Origin: Fulvivirga sediminis
GTDB taxonomy: Bacteria > Bacteroidota > Bacteroidia > Cytophagales > Cyclobacteriaceae
Direction of reading: 5' to 3'
DNA length: 64,000 bases
Assembly: GCF_016757215.1 (NCBI RefSeq)
Contig: NZ_JAESIY010000001.1
Coordinates: 1 to 64,000, forward strand
Made by a program: the position numbers and the translations under genes. The notes under the pieces were generated by a model. The model ran no database searches. It was not told where the DNA came from and saw nothing but the letters and a program-made list of their open reading frames with translations. Shown here in pieces: positions 34,640 to 43,163 of this stretch (positions are counted from its first letter, which is position 1; the number at the start of each line of letters is the position of its first letter).

Positions 34640-36556
34640 ATGATGTTAACTTCTCGCTCCGGAAAACCCATACCTGTATTTACCAGCATTATCCTAGCCA
34701 TTAATATTATAGTGTTTATAGCACAATGGTTTTTGGAAGAAGACCAAAGTAACATTATTACTATGATTCACTGGGGTGCCAATTTTTCACCATACACTTT
34801 AGGTAGCGAGTGGTGGAGAATATTTACTAGTGCTTTTCTACATTTTGGTATTTTACACCTGGTTATGAACATGATGGCTTTGTATAGTTTGGGGCGAGCT
34901 GTAGAAGCACAAACAGGTAGCCTCATTTTTTGCATAGTCTATTTTATCAGCGCCTTATTTGCTGGCGTAGCCAGCCTTTTTTGGAATTTGTATGTAGTAA
35001 GTGCCGGCGCCAGCGGAGCCATATTCGGTCTATATGGTTTTGAAATAGCTATTATGGTTTTAATCCATTGGAGAAACAGGCAAAAACTGAGAGCCATAAT
35101 TGTACAGTTTGTTATCTACGTAGTGATCATTACTCTTTTAGGCAATGCCTTCCACTTTGATAATGCAGCCCATTTTGGTGGTCTGATTGCTGGTATCATT
35201 CTGGCTTTGTTTTATGCCTATAGTATGTATCGAAGAAAAATCAATTATTTCTGGATTACAGGAGTGATCTTAACCTTACTTGGCTCAGCTTATTTCATAT
35301 TACTTCCTCGCGAGAAAAAAGAATATTTTGATGTGTTCCAGCAATTTGTAAAAACTGAAAGACAGAGCAATAATATCATGAATGGAGAATATGCATCAGA
35401 TGCAGTTTTCGTGAAAGACTTAAAAGAATATTATCCACATTGGGACACCCTATTGTGGAAAATAGATAGTCTCCAAAATCTTCCATCGTCACTAATGGGT
35501 GATTATGAACAAATTAAAAATTATAGTCATAATAAAGCCAGTGAAATGGACTTTATGATTAAAATGATTGAAAAAGAATCTTATGTTTATTTTGACAGCC
35601 TTGATATTGTTAGATCAAAAATGTCATTAGACTTGGAATACCCACTAGCCATGGAGTCTGTGGTGGATGAAGCACCAGCAAAATCTAACATCACTGCGCC
35701 AAGATCTTCTGGTAGCATGACTAGACAATATTATGATAGTAACTGGCATGAAACCATGGCCATGAATGCCAGCTATTATCGACTCGGCTACCAAGATAGT
35801 TTAGGAAAATGGAATGGCCCTGTGCGAGATTATTTTTTAGATGGTGGCATTCAGATGAAAGGCTCTTATAAAAATGATTTAAAAAAAGGGGTTTTTCTGT
35901 ATTATACTAAAGACAGCACTTACTCTGCTGCGGGACGCTATGATAATGAGGAACGTATAGGCAAATGGGAAGAATTTCATAAAAATGGAAAAATGGCTGA
36001 AGAAATAAGATATTCAGACCGAGCCTATTTGATCAATGCCTGGGATGAAAAACAAAATCCTCAAGTAATAGATGGATTTGGAAATATTATTACTCATTAT
36101 GAAAACGAGAAAATAGCCTCATTTAAGCATTTTTCAAATGGACTGCAAGACAGTATTAGTTACGGCTTTTATGAAAATGGAAAACCTTATTTTAAAGAAT
36201 ATTTTGAGAGTGGCCGATTAATGAAGGGCATAGCTTACGATGAAAAGGGTCAACTATATAACTATGACTTCAGCACTTATATTCCATACCCTGAAGGAGG
36301 AACTGAAAAATTTCAAAAGTATTTAGAAAAATCATTATCACAATATCAGCAACTCAAGGGTAAAGGTGTAGTAGAATTAATATTTGACATAGATACTCAT
36401 GGCAAAATTTATAATGTTAGAATTTATAAAAGTGATGATGCCGATCTACATGTTACTGCCATTAATATTTTAAAAAATGGTCCTCGCTGGGTACCCGCAA
36501 AAGAACATGGTATAAATCCTTTAATATCACAGGGCTATCAGGCCATTCATTTTTAA
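34640..36556 (+). CDS. Rhomboid protease fused to MORN/YwqK-like repeats and a TonB_C-like domain
   Basis: 638 aa. Residues about 10-205 are a rhomboid intramembrane serine protease: WWRIFTSAFLHFGILHLVMN, the catalytic Ser in SAGASGAIFGLYG (about 130-136) and the partner His in NAAHFGGLIAG (about 180). After a helix and a linker, residues about 375-525 carry YwqK/MORN-type repeats (GPVRDYFLDGGIQMKGSYKN, GKWEEFHKNGKMAEEIRY, YGFYENGKPYFKEYFESGRL). The last ~90 residues (GVVELIFDIDTHGKIYNVRI, GPRWVPA) match a TonB C-terminal fold. The extra domains should face the periplasm. An unusual architecture. Confidence 0.88.
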   Translation: MMLTSRSGKPIPVFTSIILAINIIVFIAQWFLEEDQSNIITMIHWGANFSPYTLGSEWWRIFTSAFLHFGILHLVMNMMALYSLGRAVEAQTGSLIFCIVYFISALFAGVASLFWNLYVVSAGASGAIFGLYGFEIAIMVLIHWRNRQKLRAIIVQFVIYVVIITLLGNAFHFDNAAHFGGLIAGIILALFYAYSMYRRKINYFWITGVILTLLGSAYFILLPREKKEYFDVFQQFVKTERQSNNIMNGEYASDAVFVKDLKEYYPHWDTLLWKIDSLQNLPSSLMGDYEQIKNYSHNKASEMDFMIKMIEKESYVYFDSLDIVRSKMSLDLEYPLAMESVVDEAPAKSNITAPRSSGSMTRQYYDSNWHETMAMNASYYRLGYQDSLGKWNGPVRDYFLDGGIQMKGSYKNDLKKGVFLYYTKDSTYSAAGRYDNEERIGKWEEFHKNGKMAEEIRYSDRAYLINAWDEKQNPQVIDGFGNIITHYENEKIASFKHFSNGLQDSISYGFYENGKPYFKEYFESGRLMKGIAYDEKGQLYNYDFSTYIPYPEGGTEKFQKYLEKSLSQYQQLKGKGVVELIFDIDTHGKIYNVRIYKSDDADLHVTAINILKNGPRWVPAKEHGINPLISQGYQAIHF

Positions 36557-36624
36557 TAAAATATTTCTCATCATTTAAGAATTAATTTTTCTGCCCTTGA
36601 TTAACTTCGAACCGTTTTTTACGG

Positions 36625-37218
36625 ATGTCGATTTATCGCAAAGTTCAGGCTGTAGAACGGGTTTTCTCCAGCTTGGAAAAGGAACTGGCTACCTTTAAAA
36701 ATGCCACAGGTCTGCACTGCATTTCTGGTTGCGGACTATGTTGCAAAAAGCCAGATATTTCAGCTAGTCCGCTAGAATTTTTACCATTGGCCTATGCTCT
36801 TTTTAAAGAAGATCAGGCCTATCAATGGTTAGAAGAATTACAGGCCTCTGCCAACGAGCCTATCTGCAAAATTTTCAGGCCACTACTCAGCGATGGTGAA
36901 AATGGCTTTTGTAGTCATTACAAATATCGCGGACTTATTTGCAGACTTTTTGGGTATTCTGCTATGCTCGATAAGCAAGGCACTCCACAACTGGTAACTT
37001 GCAAAACCATAAAAACCGAGTTACCACAGCAAGTAATGAATGCTCAGCAACATATTTCAGACGGAAAAAAGACTCCAATAATGAGAAATTATTATTTTCA
37101 GCTGAGAGCTATTGATTCTGAACTCGGTCAAAAATTAATGCCAATAAACCAGGCCGTGTTAGAGGCCCTAAAAATTGTGCTCAGTTACTATGCTTACCGT
37201 AAAGCCAAAAGAGCATAA
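36625..37218 (+). CDS. YkgJ-family cysteine-cluster protein
   Basis: 197 aa. The family's metal-binding cysteines are visible: HCISGCGLCCKKPDI (about 31-45), a CKIF, CSHYKYRGLICRLFG (about 106-118) and VTCKT. Members are thought to bind zinc or an FeS cluster; function is not established. It follows the rhomboid fusion by 68 bp and is convergent, 3 bp apart, with the small CPXCG protein. Confidence 0.85.
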   Translation: MSIYRKVQAVERVFSSLEKELATFKNATGLHCISGCGLCCKKPDISASPLEFLPLAYALFKEDQAYQWLEELQASANEPICKIFRPLLSDGENGFCSHYKYRGLICRLFGYSAMLDKQGTPQLVTCKTIKTELPQQVMNAQQHISDGKKTPIMRNYYFQLRAIDSELGQKLMPINQAVLEALKIVLSYYAYRKAKRA

Positions 37219-37221
37219 TTA

Positions 37222-37410
37222 CTATTGCTCTATGGAGTTTGCAGAAAATGAAAGTAAAGTTTCATTTTCAAATTCGTAGTTTATTTGAATAGGGTTACAG
37301 CACACCTCGCAGTCTTCGATGTACTGTTGCTTTCTTACGGATATATCAAGAAACATTGAAATAGTCTCTCCACAGTAAGGACAGGCAAAGAAGTGTTCTA
37401 ACTCAAGCAT
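37222..37410 (-). CDS. CPXCG-motif small cysteine-rich protein
   Basis: 62 aa, a short zinc-ribbon-like protein with CPYCGE at residues about 10-15 and a second pair EDCEVCCNPIQI (about 33-44). It matches the CPXCG family found widely in proteobacteria and Bacteroidota. Cytoplasmic, function unknown. It lies tail to tail with the YkgJ gene, with only 3 bp between the coding regions. Confidence 0.85.
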   Translation of the reverse strand: MLELEHFFACPYCGETISMFLDISVRKQQYIEDCEVCCNPIQINYEFENETLLSFSANSIEQ

Positions 37411-37472
37411 AATTAATAAACAGGAAACAAAAGCTTTGGGTTATAAACATATTCAATGCTTATCTTTCCACC

Positions 37473-38411
37473 ATGAAGATTGTAGTTTTAGATAGCTTTA
37501 CTATAAATGCCTTTCCCGAGTATTGGGAGCCTTTTAAAAAATTAGGAAGCATAGCGCTTTATGAAAAGTCCAGTCAGGATGAAATAGTGGAACGTGCTAA
37601 AAATGCTGATGCTGTAATTCTTAATAAATGTAGAATGACAAGGTCGATAATAGAGCAACTTCCTAAACTAAAATATATCGGCCTTACCGGCACTGGCTTT
37701 GATCATGTAGATTTAGTGGCCGCAAAAAAACACCACATTACCGTTACTAATGCTCCAGGTTATGGAGTAGTATCAATTGCTCAACATACTTTCGGCTTAT
37801 TACTGCAGCTCACCAACCGAATTAATAGCGAAAGCAAAAATTTGGAATGGGTACGCGATAACAATTTTAGTTATTACACTAATCCTATGATAGAGTTACA
37901 CGGCAAGACAATAGGTATACTTGGCTGGGGAGCTACGGGAAAAGAAGTAGCAAAAATTGCCAATGGTTTTGGGATGAAAGTGCTCGTTCATTCAAAACAT
38001 GCCGTTGAAACTAACGTAGGTACTCTGGTAAATATTGAAAAACTATTTAGCAAAAGTGATGTGATTTCCATTCATGTCTCTCTAAAGCAAGAGACTACAA
38101 ACTTGGTCAATGAAAGTTTACTAAAGCTAATGAAACCTTCGGCCTATCTTATCAACACCAGCCGGGGAGCAGTAATAAATGAAGAGGATCTGGTAAAAGC
38201 GCTCAATCAAAATCAAATAGCAGGAGCTGGTTTAGATGTGCTTACCCAAGAACCTCCTAGTGATAATGATCCTTTGCTTACCGCGAAAAACTGTATTATC
38301 ACCCCTCATATTAGTTGGATGACTGCGGAAGCACAACATCGATTACAGGAAATAGTACTTAAAAACCTGAAACAATTTATGAAAGGAAATCCTATTCATG
38401 TGGTGAGTTAA
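37473..38411 (+). CDS. D-2-hydroxyacid dehydrogenase (hydroxypyruvate reductase-like)
   Basis: 312 aa. NAD-binding Rossmann motif GILGWGATGKEVAKIA (about 149-164), the catalytic Arg in INTSRGAVINEEDLVKAL, the Glu in TQEPPSDNDPLL and the His in ITPHISWMT (catalytic triad order R-E-H) are intact. Length is normal. It would reduce a 2-keto acid such as glyoxylate or hydroxypyruvate to the D-hydroxy acid, or the reverse. The substrate is not certain from sequence. It is monocistronic, divergent from the CPXCG gene. Confidence 0.88.
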   Translation: MKIVVLDSFTINAFPEYWEPFKKLGSIALYEKSSQDEIVERAKNADAVILNKCRMTRSIIEQLPKLKYIGLTGTGFDHVDLVAAKKHHITVTNAPGYGVVSIAQHTFGLLLQLTNRINSESKNLEWVRDNNFSYYTNPMIELHGKTIGILGWGATGKEVAKIANGFGMKVLVHSKHAVETNVGTLVNIEKLFSKSDVISIHVSLKQETTNLVNESLLKLMKPSAYLINTSRGAVINEEDLVKALNQNQIAGAGLDVLTQEPPSDNDPLLTAKNCIITPHISWMTAEAQHRLQEIVLKNLKQFMKGNPIHVVS

Positions 38412-38673
38412 TCAAGCAGAGATTCAAATAAATCCTTACCATCATCTACGTGTTGATAAAGTTATTCTATGCCGTTATTGGGCAATGAGCTGGTAGATTT
38501 TTGGCAAAACAATTTACTAACTTAAATCCCAGATTAGCTATGATGTTTATAGTTAGAGATTAGATGCCAATTACGAAATCAGCCCAATCATAAAATCTAC
38601 TTCATTTTGAATTAGGGAATGACCTGATAGTTCAATTGGTATGGACTGAACCTTACAAAACAACCGTTTCAGC

Positions 38674-39153
38674 TCAATTAAAAATTGGCTTCAAATCCAA
38701 TTCGTCATTTTCCTTAATCAAAATGTAATCTTTGAAGTCTTCAGGCTTGCCAAATTGTTGATAACTTTGCCAAATATGCTCAATAAACCACTCTGGCTCC
38801 GGTCCCCAACGTTTATCCACACGTTTTCGAGCCAAAAATGTGGATTTCTCCACTTCCATAAGAATTTTCTTATCAAACATGTTTCTTAGCTCCGAATTAA
38901 AGAACACGAGAATGCCCTCTACTATAACATTACCCGAGTCAGCATTTTTTATGGCCTGTATAAGGCCTTCATAATCCATGGCTTCTGGATGATCCCAGTC
39001 TAAGCGTTCATTGATGTATGGCACCTCATCTTCAGGTTTCACATAATCATCCTGATGAAAAATAATAGTGTTTTCAGAACCTAAGTATTGAGCCAGCCTT
39101 TTCGAGAATGTAGTTTTGCCTGCGCGGCTCATACCTCCTATTCCAATAATCAT
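38674..39153 (-). CDS. P-loop kinase (uridine kinase/nicotinamide riboside kinase-like)
   Basis: 159 aa, shorter than uridine kinases. The P-loop GIGGMSRAGKTTFSKRLAQY lies at 4-23. The FHQDDYVKPEDE motif (about 33-44) carries the catalytic/metal Asp residues as in uridine kinase and NRK, then LDWDHPEAMDYEGLIQAI. NVIVEGILVFF is Walker B-like, and a lid with RKRVDKRWGPEP follows. The acceptor could be a nucleoside or nicotinamide riboside. It lies 3 bp downstream of the acyl-CoA ligase gene on the same strand, though the functions are not obviously linked. Confidence 0.75.
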   Translation of the reverse strand: MIIGIGGMSRAGKTTFSKRLAQYLGSENTIIFHQDDYVKPEDEVPYINERLDWDHPEAMDYEGLIQAIKNADSGNVIVEGILVFFNSELRNMFDKKILMEVEKSTFLARKRVDKRWGPEPEWFIEHIWQSYQQFGKPEDFKDYILIKENDELDLKPIFN

Positions 39154-39156
39154 GTT

Positions 39157-40908
39157 TTAACTATAAATGCTATCGATTACTGACTGATGATTTTTCTTGA
39201 TGATTTTTCTTTTGAGACTAAGCTTTGGTGTTACCTCACCATTTTCGATAGTCCAATGCTGCGGTAGCAGCCGGAATTTTTTTATTTTTTCATACTGAGC
39301 AAAAGATTCGTTCAGACTAGCGATTTCCCGCTCAAACTTATCCACAACTTCAGAGTTTTTAATCATTTCATCGTCTGTAGTATAATTGACATTATGATGT
39401 TGACACCAAGTTCTCAATTTTTCAAAATTAGGAACTATTAATGCGCCAGGAAATTTCTGTCCCTCACCTACTATCATAATCTGATCTATCAGTAATGATT
39501 CTCCAAATTTATTCTCCAATGCTTGAGGTGCAATATACTTACCACCACTGGTTTTAAACATTTCCTTTTTGCGATCAGTAATTTTTAAATAATGGTTATC
39601 TACCATTTCTCCAATATCACCAGTATGGAACCAGCCATCATTATCAATTACTTCATCTGTGAGATCTTGCCTTTTGTAATATCCCATCATCACATTATCT
39701 CCTTTCACTAATACTTCACCATCAGTAGCAATTTTTACTTGGATGCCATCTAGCAATGGTCCTACACAACCTACCTTTAAATCATCAATCAAACTAAAAC
39801 TAATACCTGGCGAAGTTTCCGTAAGGCCGTAGGCCTCGAGCACTTTTATCTGAGCGGCCCAAAATATATTCGCCAGTCTAGGTTGTAAGGCAGCTCCACC
39901 TGAAACAATAAATTCTACTCTACCGCCTAAAGCTGCTCTCCATTTACTAAAAATAATTTTATTCGCCAGAGTCAACTGTAAGTTATAAAAAAAGCCTTGG
40001 TTATTATCTAAGTCATATTTCTTTGCCAGATTCAGTGCCCAGAAAAAAAGATTTTTTTTCACTCCCTGAAGCTCATAGCCTGTTACCAGAATTTTTTCAT
40101 AAACCTTTTCTAAAAGCCTTGGTACCGTAGCAAAAAAATGAGGCTTTACTTCTCTCATATTTTCAGCAATGGTATCCATACTCTCAGCAAAATAAATAGA
40201 CGCTCCCATATGAAGGTACACATACAGCGCTGTGCGCTCAAAGATATGGCTTAGAGGAAGAAAACTGAGCACGGTATGCTCCGGCCCACCTGTAGCAAAA
40301 GCCTTCGTTACAGCGGCTGTATTAGAGAGAATGTTTTTATGAGAGAGCATCACCCCTTTCGGGTTACCCGTGGTACCCGAAGTATAAATAATAGTAGCAA
40401 GATCTTCGTACTCAATTTTTGATCTTAAAGTTTCTATTGTCTCATGGTCTATTTCGTCTTTTAGTAAATTTGTCCATAAGTATTTATCTGATCCTTGATC
40501 AAAACTGAATAGCGAAATGTTGTGGTTTACTAAGGTCTCTGTCTTTTTTAATTTGGTAAGTAAATCATCGTCACCAGCAAAAACCATTTTAACAGTGGCG
40601 TCATTAATGATGTAAGCATAATCCTCAGCGGTGGAGTTTGGATACATGGGCACGTTAATAGCACCTATCTGTGAAATGGCAAAATCAACTATTACCCATT
40701 CAGGCCGGTTGAGAGATACAAGTCCAATTTTTTCTCCAGGACTGATGCCCGCTTTTAGCAAACCAGTGCTCAGCTGATTGGCAATTTTCACCACTTCCTC
40801 CGTGGAATAAGTTTTCCACTGATTATCCATTTTATGGGCAAGAGATACCTGTTGCGACCTTTCTTGATTTTGAAAGAGCAATACATCAAAGAGTCTGCGT
40901 ATATTCAT
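39157..40908 (-). CDS. Long-chain fatty acid-CoA ligase (AMP-binding family)
   Basis: About 583 aa starting MNIRRLFDVLLFQNQ at 40908; an in-frame GTG at 40938 would add ten residues. The AMP-binding P-loop YTSGTTGNPKGVMLSHKN (about residue 175), the YGLTETSPGIS motif, the DGWFHTGDIGE hinge region and the K-containing GGKYIAPQALENK near the C-terminus match FadD15-type enzymes. It activates fatty acids to acyl-CoA using ATP. No other beta-oxidation genes are adjacent. Confidence 0.9.
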   Translation of the reverse strand: MNIRRLFDVLLFQNQERSQQVSLAHKMDNQWKTYSTEEVVKIANQLSTGLLKAGISPGEKIGLVSLNRPEWVIVDFAISQIGAINVPMYPNSTAEDYAYIINDATVKMVFAGDDDLLTKLKKTETLVNHNISLFSFDQGSDKYLWTNLLKDEIDHETIETLRSKIEYEDLATIIYTSGTTGNPKGVMLSHKNILSNTAAVTKAFATGGPEHTVLSFLPLSHIFERTALYVYLHMGASIYFAESMDTIAENMREVKPHFFATVPRLLEKVYEKILVTGYELQGVKKNLFFWALNLAKKYDLDNNQGFFYNLQLTLANKIIFSKWRAALGGRVEFIVSGGAALQPRLANIFWAAQIKVLEAYGLTETSPGISFSLIDDLKVGCVGPLLDGIQVKIATDGEVLVKGDNVMMGYYKRQDLTDEVIDNDGWFHTGDIGEMVDNHYLKITDRKKEMFKTSGGKYIAPQALENKFGESLLIDQIMIVGEGQKFPGALIVPNFEKLRTWCQHHNVNYTTDDEMIKNSEVVDKFEREIASLNESFAQYEKIKKFRLLPQHWTIENGEVTPKLSLKRKIIKKNHQSVIDSIYS

Positions 40909-40962
40909 TTTTCCAACGGGTTTTTTATTACTTAGCACTAATCATGCTGTATTACAGCACTT

Positions 40963-42780
40963 TTACATATTAAAATCTCCCCGTAGCTGTCTATATCGCT
41001 TTCTTGCTTCAGCTACATATACGCTACCTGGATAGCGTGTGAGAAAATCGCGATATACTTCCATTGCCTTTTCCTTATCATTCAACTGTCTTTCGTAGAT
41101 ATCACCAATAGTAAAATAAGCATCATCACTCAGGATATCATAATCATATTCATTAAAAATCTTTTTAAGCAAACGAATTGATTCTTCGAAATCACCCATT
41201 TTCTTGTAAATATCAGCTTCTAACCATAGTAATTCATCAGACAAACTATGCCGGTTAAATTCCTTTCTTAATTGCTTTATTGCTAGCAAAGCACTATCTA
41301 TCTGATTTTGATAAAGCATCAATTCTATGGCTGCATATTTTTTCATAGCAGTTTCTGTGGTATCTAAACCAACGTTATCTTTTATCAATATGCTAAGCGC
41401 CATGGCATCATTGGCTATCTCCCGAGTAGTAGCTTGCTTCAAAATATCTAGGTGCTCCTGGGCTAACTGAAAATTTCCTTTGTAGTAAGATAGTTTAGCA
41501 TTTTTTAATTTGGCTTCGTAACCCAATGGCTCGTTCTTATTTGACTTTTCCACTTGTGAGTATAGCAAAGTAGATTCCCAATATTCACCAGTTAGAATAT
41601 ATATATCTCCCAAATCTAACTTAGACTGTGATCTTAATTCAGAAGTAGCCTTCGGATTCTCAATAACTGATTTTAAAATACTGATGGCCGAATCTTTTTG
41701 ATTTAAGTAAAAAGCATGGAGCAGAGCCTTATTCCTAAGAGCTTCGAGGGTATTCCTGTTGATGCCCATCTCTCTTACGAAGATGTCATAATCTTTTATC
41801 AGGATTTTAATTTCTTCTTTATCTACAGGGTATGTGTTTTTAACTTTCTTTTCATAGGCCTTAATCAAATACATACGAGCCAGTAAGTAGTTATAAGTAT
41901 TGGGATACGTTTTGATGATGTATGAAAAGATCTTAATAGCTGTTTCATAATCATTATTATCAAGCGCAATATTTCCAATGTTCATACTTCTGCTTCCTTC
42001 AGCCTTCATTCTTTTGTCTATAGCCCGAGCTTGTATGAAGGCTCCATAGAAATTTTTCTGCTGAAGGTTAACCCAGATTAGCAGCTCACCATAAATCTGA
42101 CTATCAGGTTCATCTTGTATTTTTTTGTAAAGAATATTTTCGAGACTCTCTAGTTCTTCTGGATCTGATAGCAAATTCTGAAGTGTATTTTTTACGTAAC
42201 TTAAGTTAGCAGGATTTTGAGTTACATATTTTAAATACTCTTCTACCATTTTATCCTTTTCATTAGCTAATCGATAAACATTAGCTAACTCTAAAGCATA
42301 GAGATTTTCATTGTGCATAGATTTTCTAGCTTGCTGCAAAGTTTCTGCGGCCAAAGAAGTGAATTGTTTATTCACAAAATAGTTAGAAACACTTTGCACC
42401 AGATAATTATCATTTTTTATATCATTAATGATTTGGCGGAAATGTTTATCGGCCTTTTCTTCATTTCCCTGGCTTTTATAAACAAGCCCTTCATCTAGCT
42501 TATAATATATATTATTAGGAAAGCGCTTAGTGAGTCCGCGCAGATATTTTTGGGCGTCATCATATTTTTCCATCTCCAGCAAGAGATGGAAATAATTATT
42601 GTGGATAAGTGGAATATTAACCATCTGCCGCGAGAGATCTTCGTACATCGTTAATGCTTTTTCTTTTTCACCTTTAGTGAAATATTCATTGGCTAGCTGT
42701 ACTTCATCAAATTTTTGTGCTTGCACAAAAACAGATAAAGACAGAAATGTAAGAAGGATCAAAATTTTTAGCTCACTCAT
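40963..42780 (-). CDS. Secreted TPR-repeat protein
   Basis: About 605 aa from the ATG at 42780 (MSELKILILLTFLSLSVFVQ), which gives a signal peptide ending in AQ; an upstream in-frame start at 42798 is less likely. The mature chain is a series of TPR repeats (ANEYFTKGEKEKALTMYEDL, DEGLVYKSQGNEEKADKHFR, ADIYKKMGDFEESIRLLKKI and so on), ending FLTRYPGSVYVAEARKRYRQ, a tol-pal YbgF-like final repeat. Probably a periplasmic scaffold. Its 5' end lies immediately left of the candidate replication origin. Confidence 0.85.
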   Translation of the reverse strand: MSELKILILLTFLSLSVFVQAQKFDEVQLANEYFTKGEKEKALTMYEDLSRQMVNIPLIHNNYFHLLLEMEKYDDAQKYLRGLTKRFPNNIYYKLDEGLVYKSQGNEEKADKHFRQIINDIKNDNYLVQSVSNYFVNKQFTSLAAETLQQARKSMHNENLYALELANVYRLANEKDKMVEEYLKYVTQNPANLSYVKNTLQNLLSDPEELESLENILYKKIQDEPDSQIYGELLIWVNLQQKNFYGAFIQARAIDKRMKAEGSRSMNIGNIALDNNDYETAIKIFSYIIKTYPNTYNYLLARMYLIKAYEKKVKNTYPVDKEEIKILIKDYDIFVREMGINRNTLEALRNKALLHAFYLNQKDSAISILKSVIENPKATSELRSQSKLDLGDIYILTGEYWESTLLYSQVEKSNKNEPLGYEAKLKNAKLSYYKGNFQLAQEHLDILKQATTREIANDAMALSILIKDNVGLDTTETAMKKYAAIELMLYQNQIDSALLAIKQLRKEFNRHSLSDELLWLEADIYKKMGDFEESIRLLKKIFNEYDYDILSDDAYFTIGDIYERQLNDKEKAMEVYRDFLTRYPGSVYVAEARKRYRQLRGDFNM

Positions 42781-42781
42781 G

Positions 42782-43163
42782 TTATTCACATTACACACAC
42801 CCTATATATTATATAATATATATTTAATTAAAATTATTATTATCTATTAGCATGTGGATACGTGGATAAGTTCTAAATATTTAATTTGCATAAAAGATTT
42901 GTTTATGAAATCTTAACTTGTCCATAGTTTATCCACAGCAGGTTTAAGGATAATTTACTGAAAAACAGTTATTTATAAAATGTCCACAGGATAAATGTCT
43001 ATTTGTGGATAAAATAAAATCTTTGTGTTGATTGTGGATTTCTAAAGGTATAAATGTGAGTTGTTCTCCGTCATCCACACCGAAAATTGAAATTTGGTGT
43101 GAATTGTCATTTGCCCACAATATGTTCTCATCTGTCCACATAAGTTATCTACACTTATCCACA
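42782..43163. other. Candidate chromosomal replication origin (oriC)
   Basis: Three perfect DnaA boxes (TTATCCACA) lie at 42929-42937 (+), 43004-43012 (-) and 43155-43163 (+). Close matches lie at 42782-42790, 42853-42861 and 42861-42869 (overlapping by one base), 43071-43079 and 43145-43153, with weaker ones at 42980-42988, 43033-43041, 43111-43119 and 43132-43140. The cluster sits in a 365-bp gene-free gap beside an AT-rich tract. mnmG/gidA and parS sites follow within 5 kb, a combination seen at many bacterial origins. dnaA itself is not in the window. Confidence 0.8.
42803..42850. other. AT-rich tract, candidate DNA unwinding element
   Basis: Forty-eight bases containing a single G or C apart from the edges (TATATATTATATAATATATA, then TTTAATTAAAATTATTATTA). 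It lies at the left edge of the DnaA-box cluster, the usual position for strand opening, and just upstream of the TPR protein gene start. Confidence 0.6.

Noticed and set aside
38412-38673. Possible gene remnant in the 262-bp gap after the hydroxyacid dehydrogenase
   Set aside because: Only very short open stretches occur and none joins into a recognisable protein in either direction.
42944-43141. 65-aa reverse-strand ORF within the DnaA-box cluster
   Set aside because: Its codons are made largely of DnaA-box sequence and its composition is not protein-like; it lies in the origin candidate.
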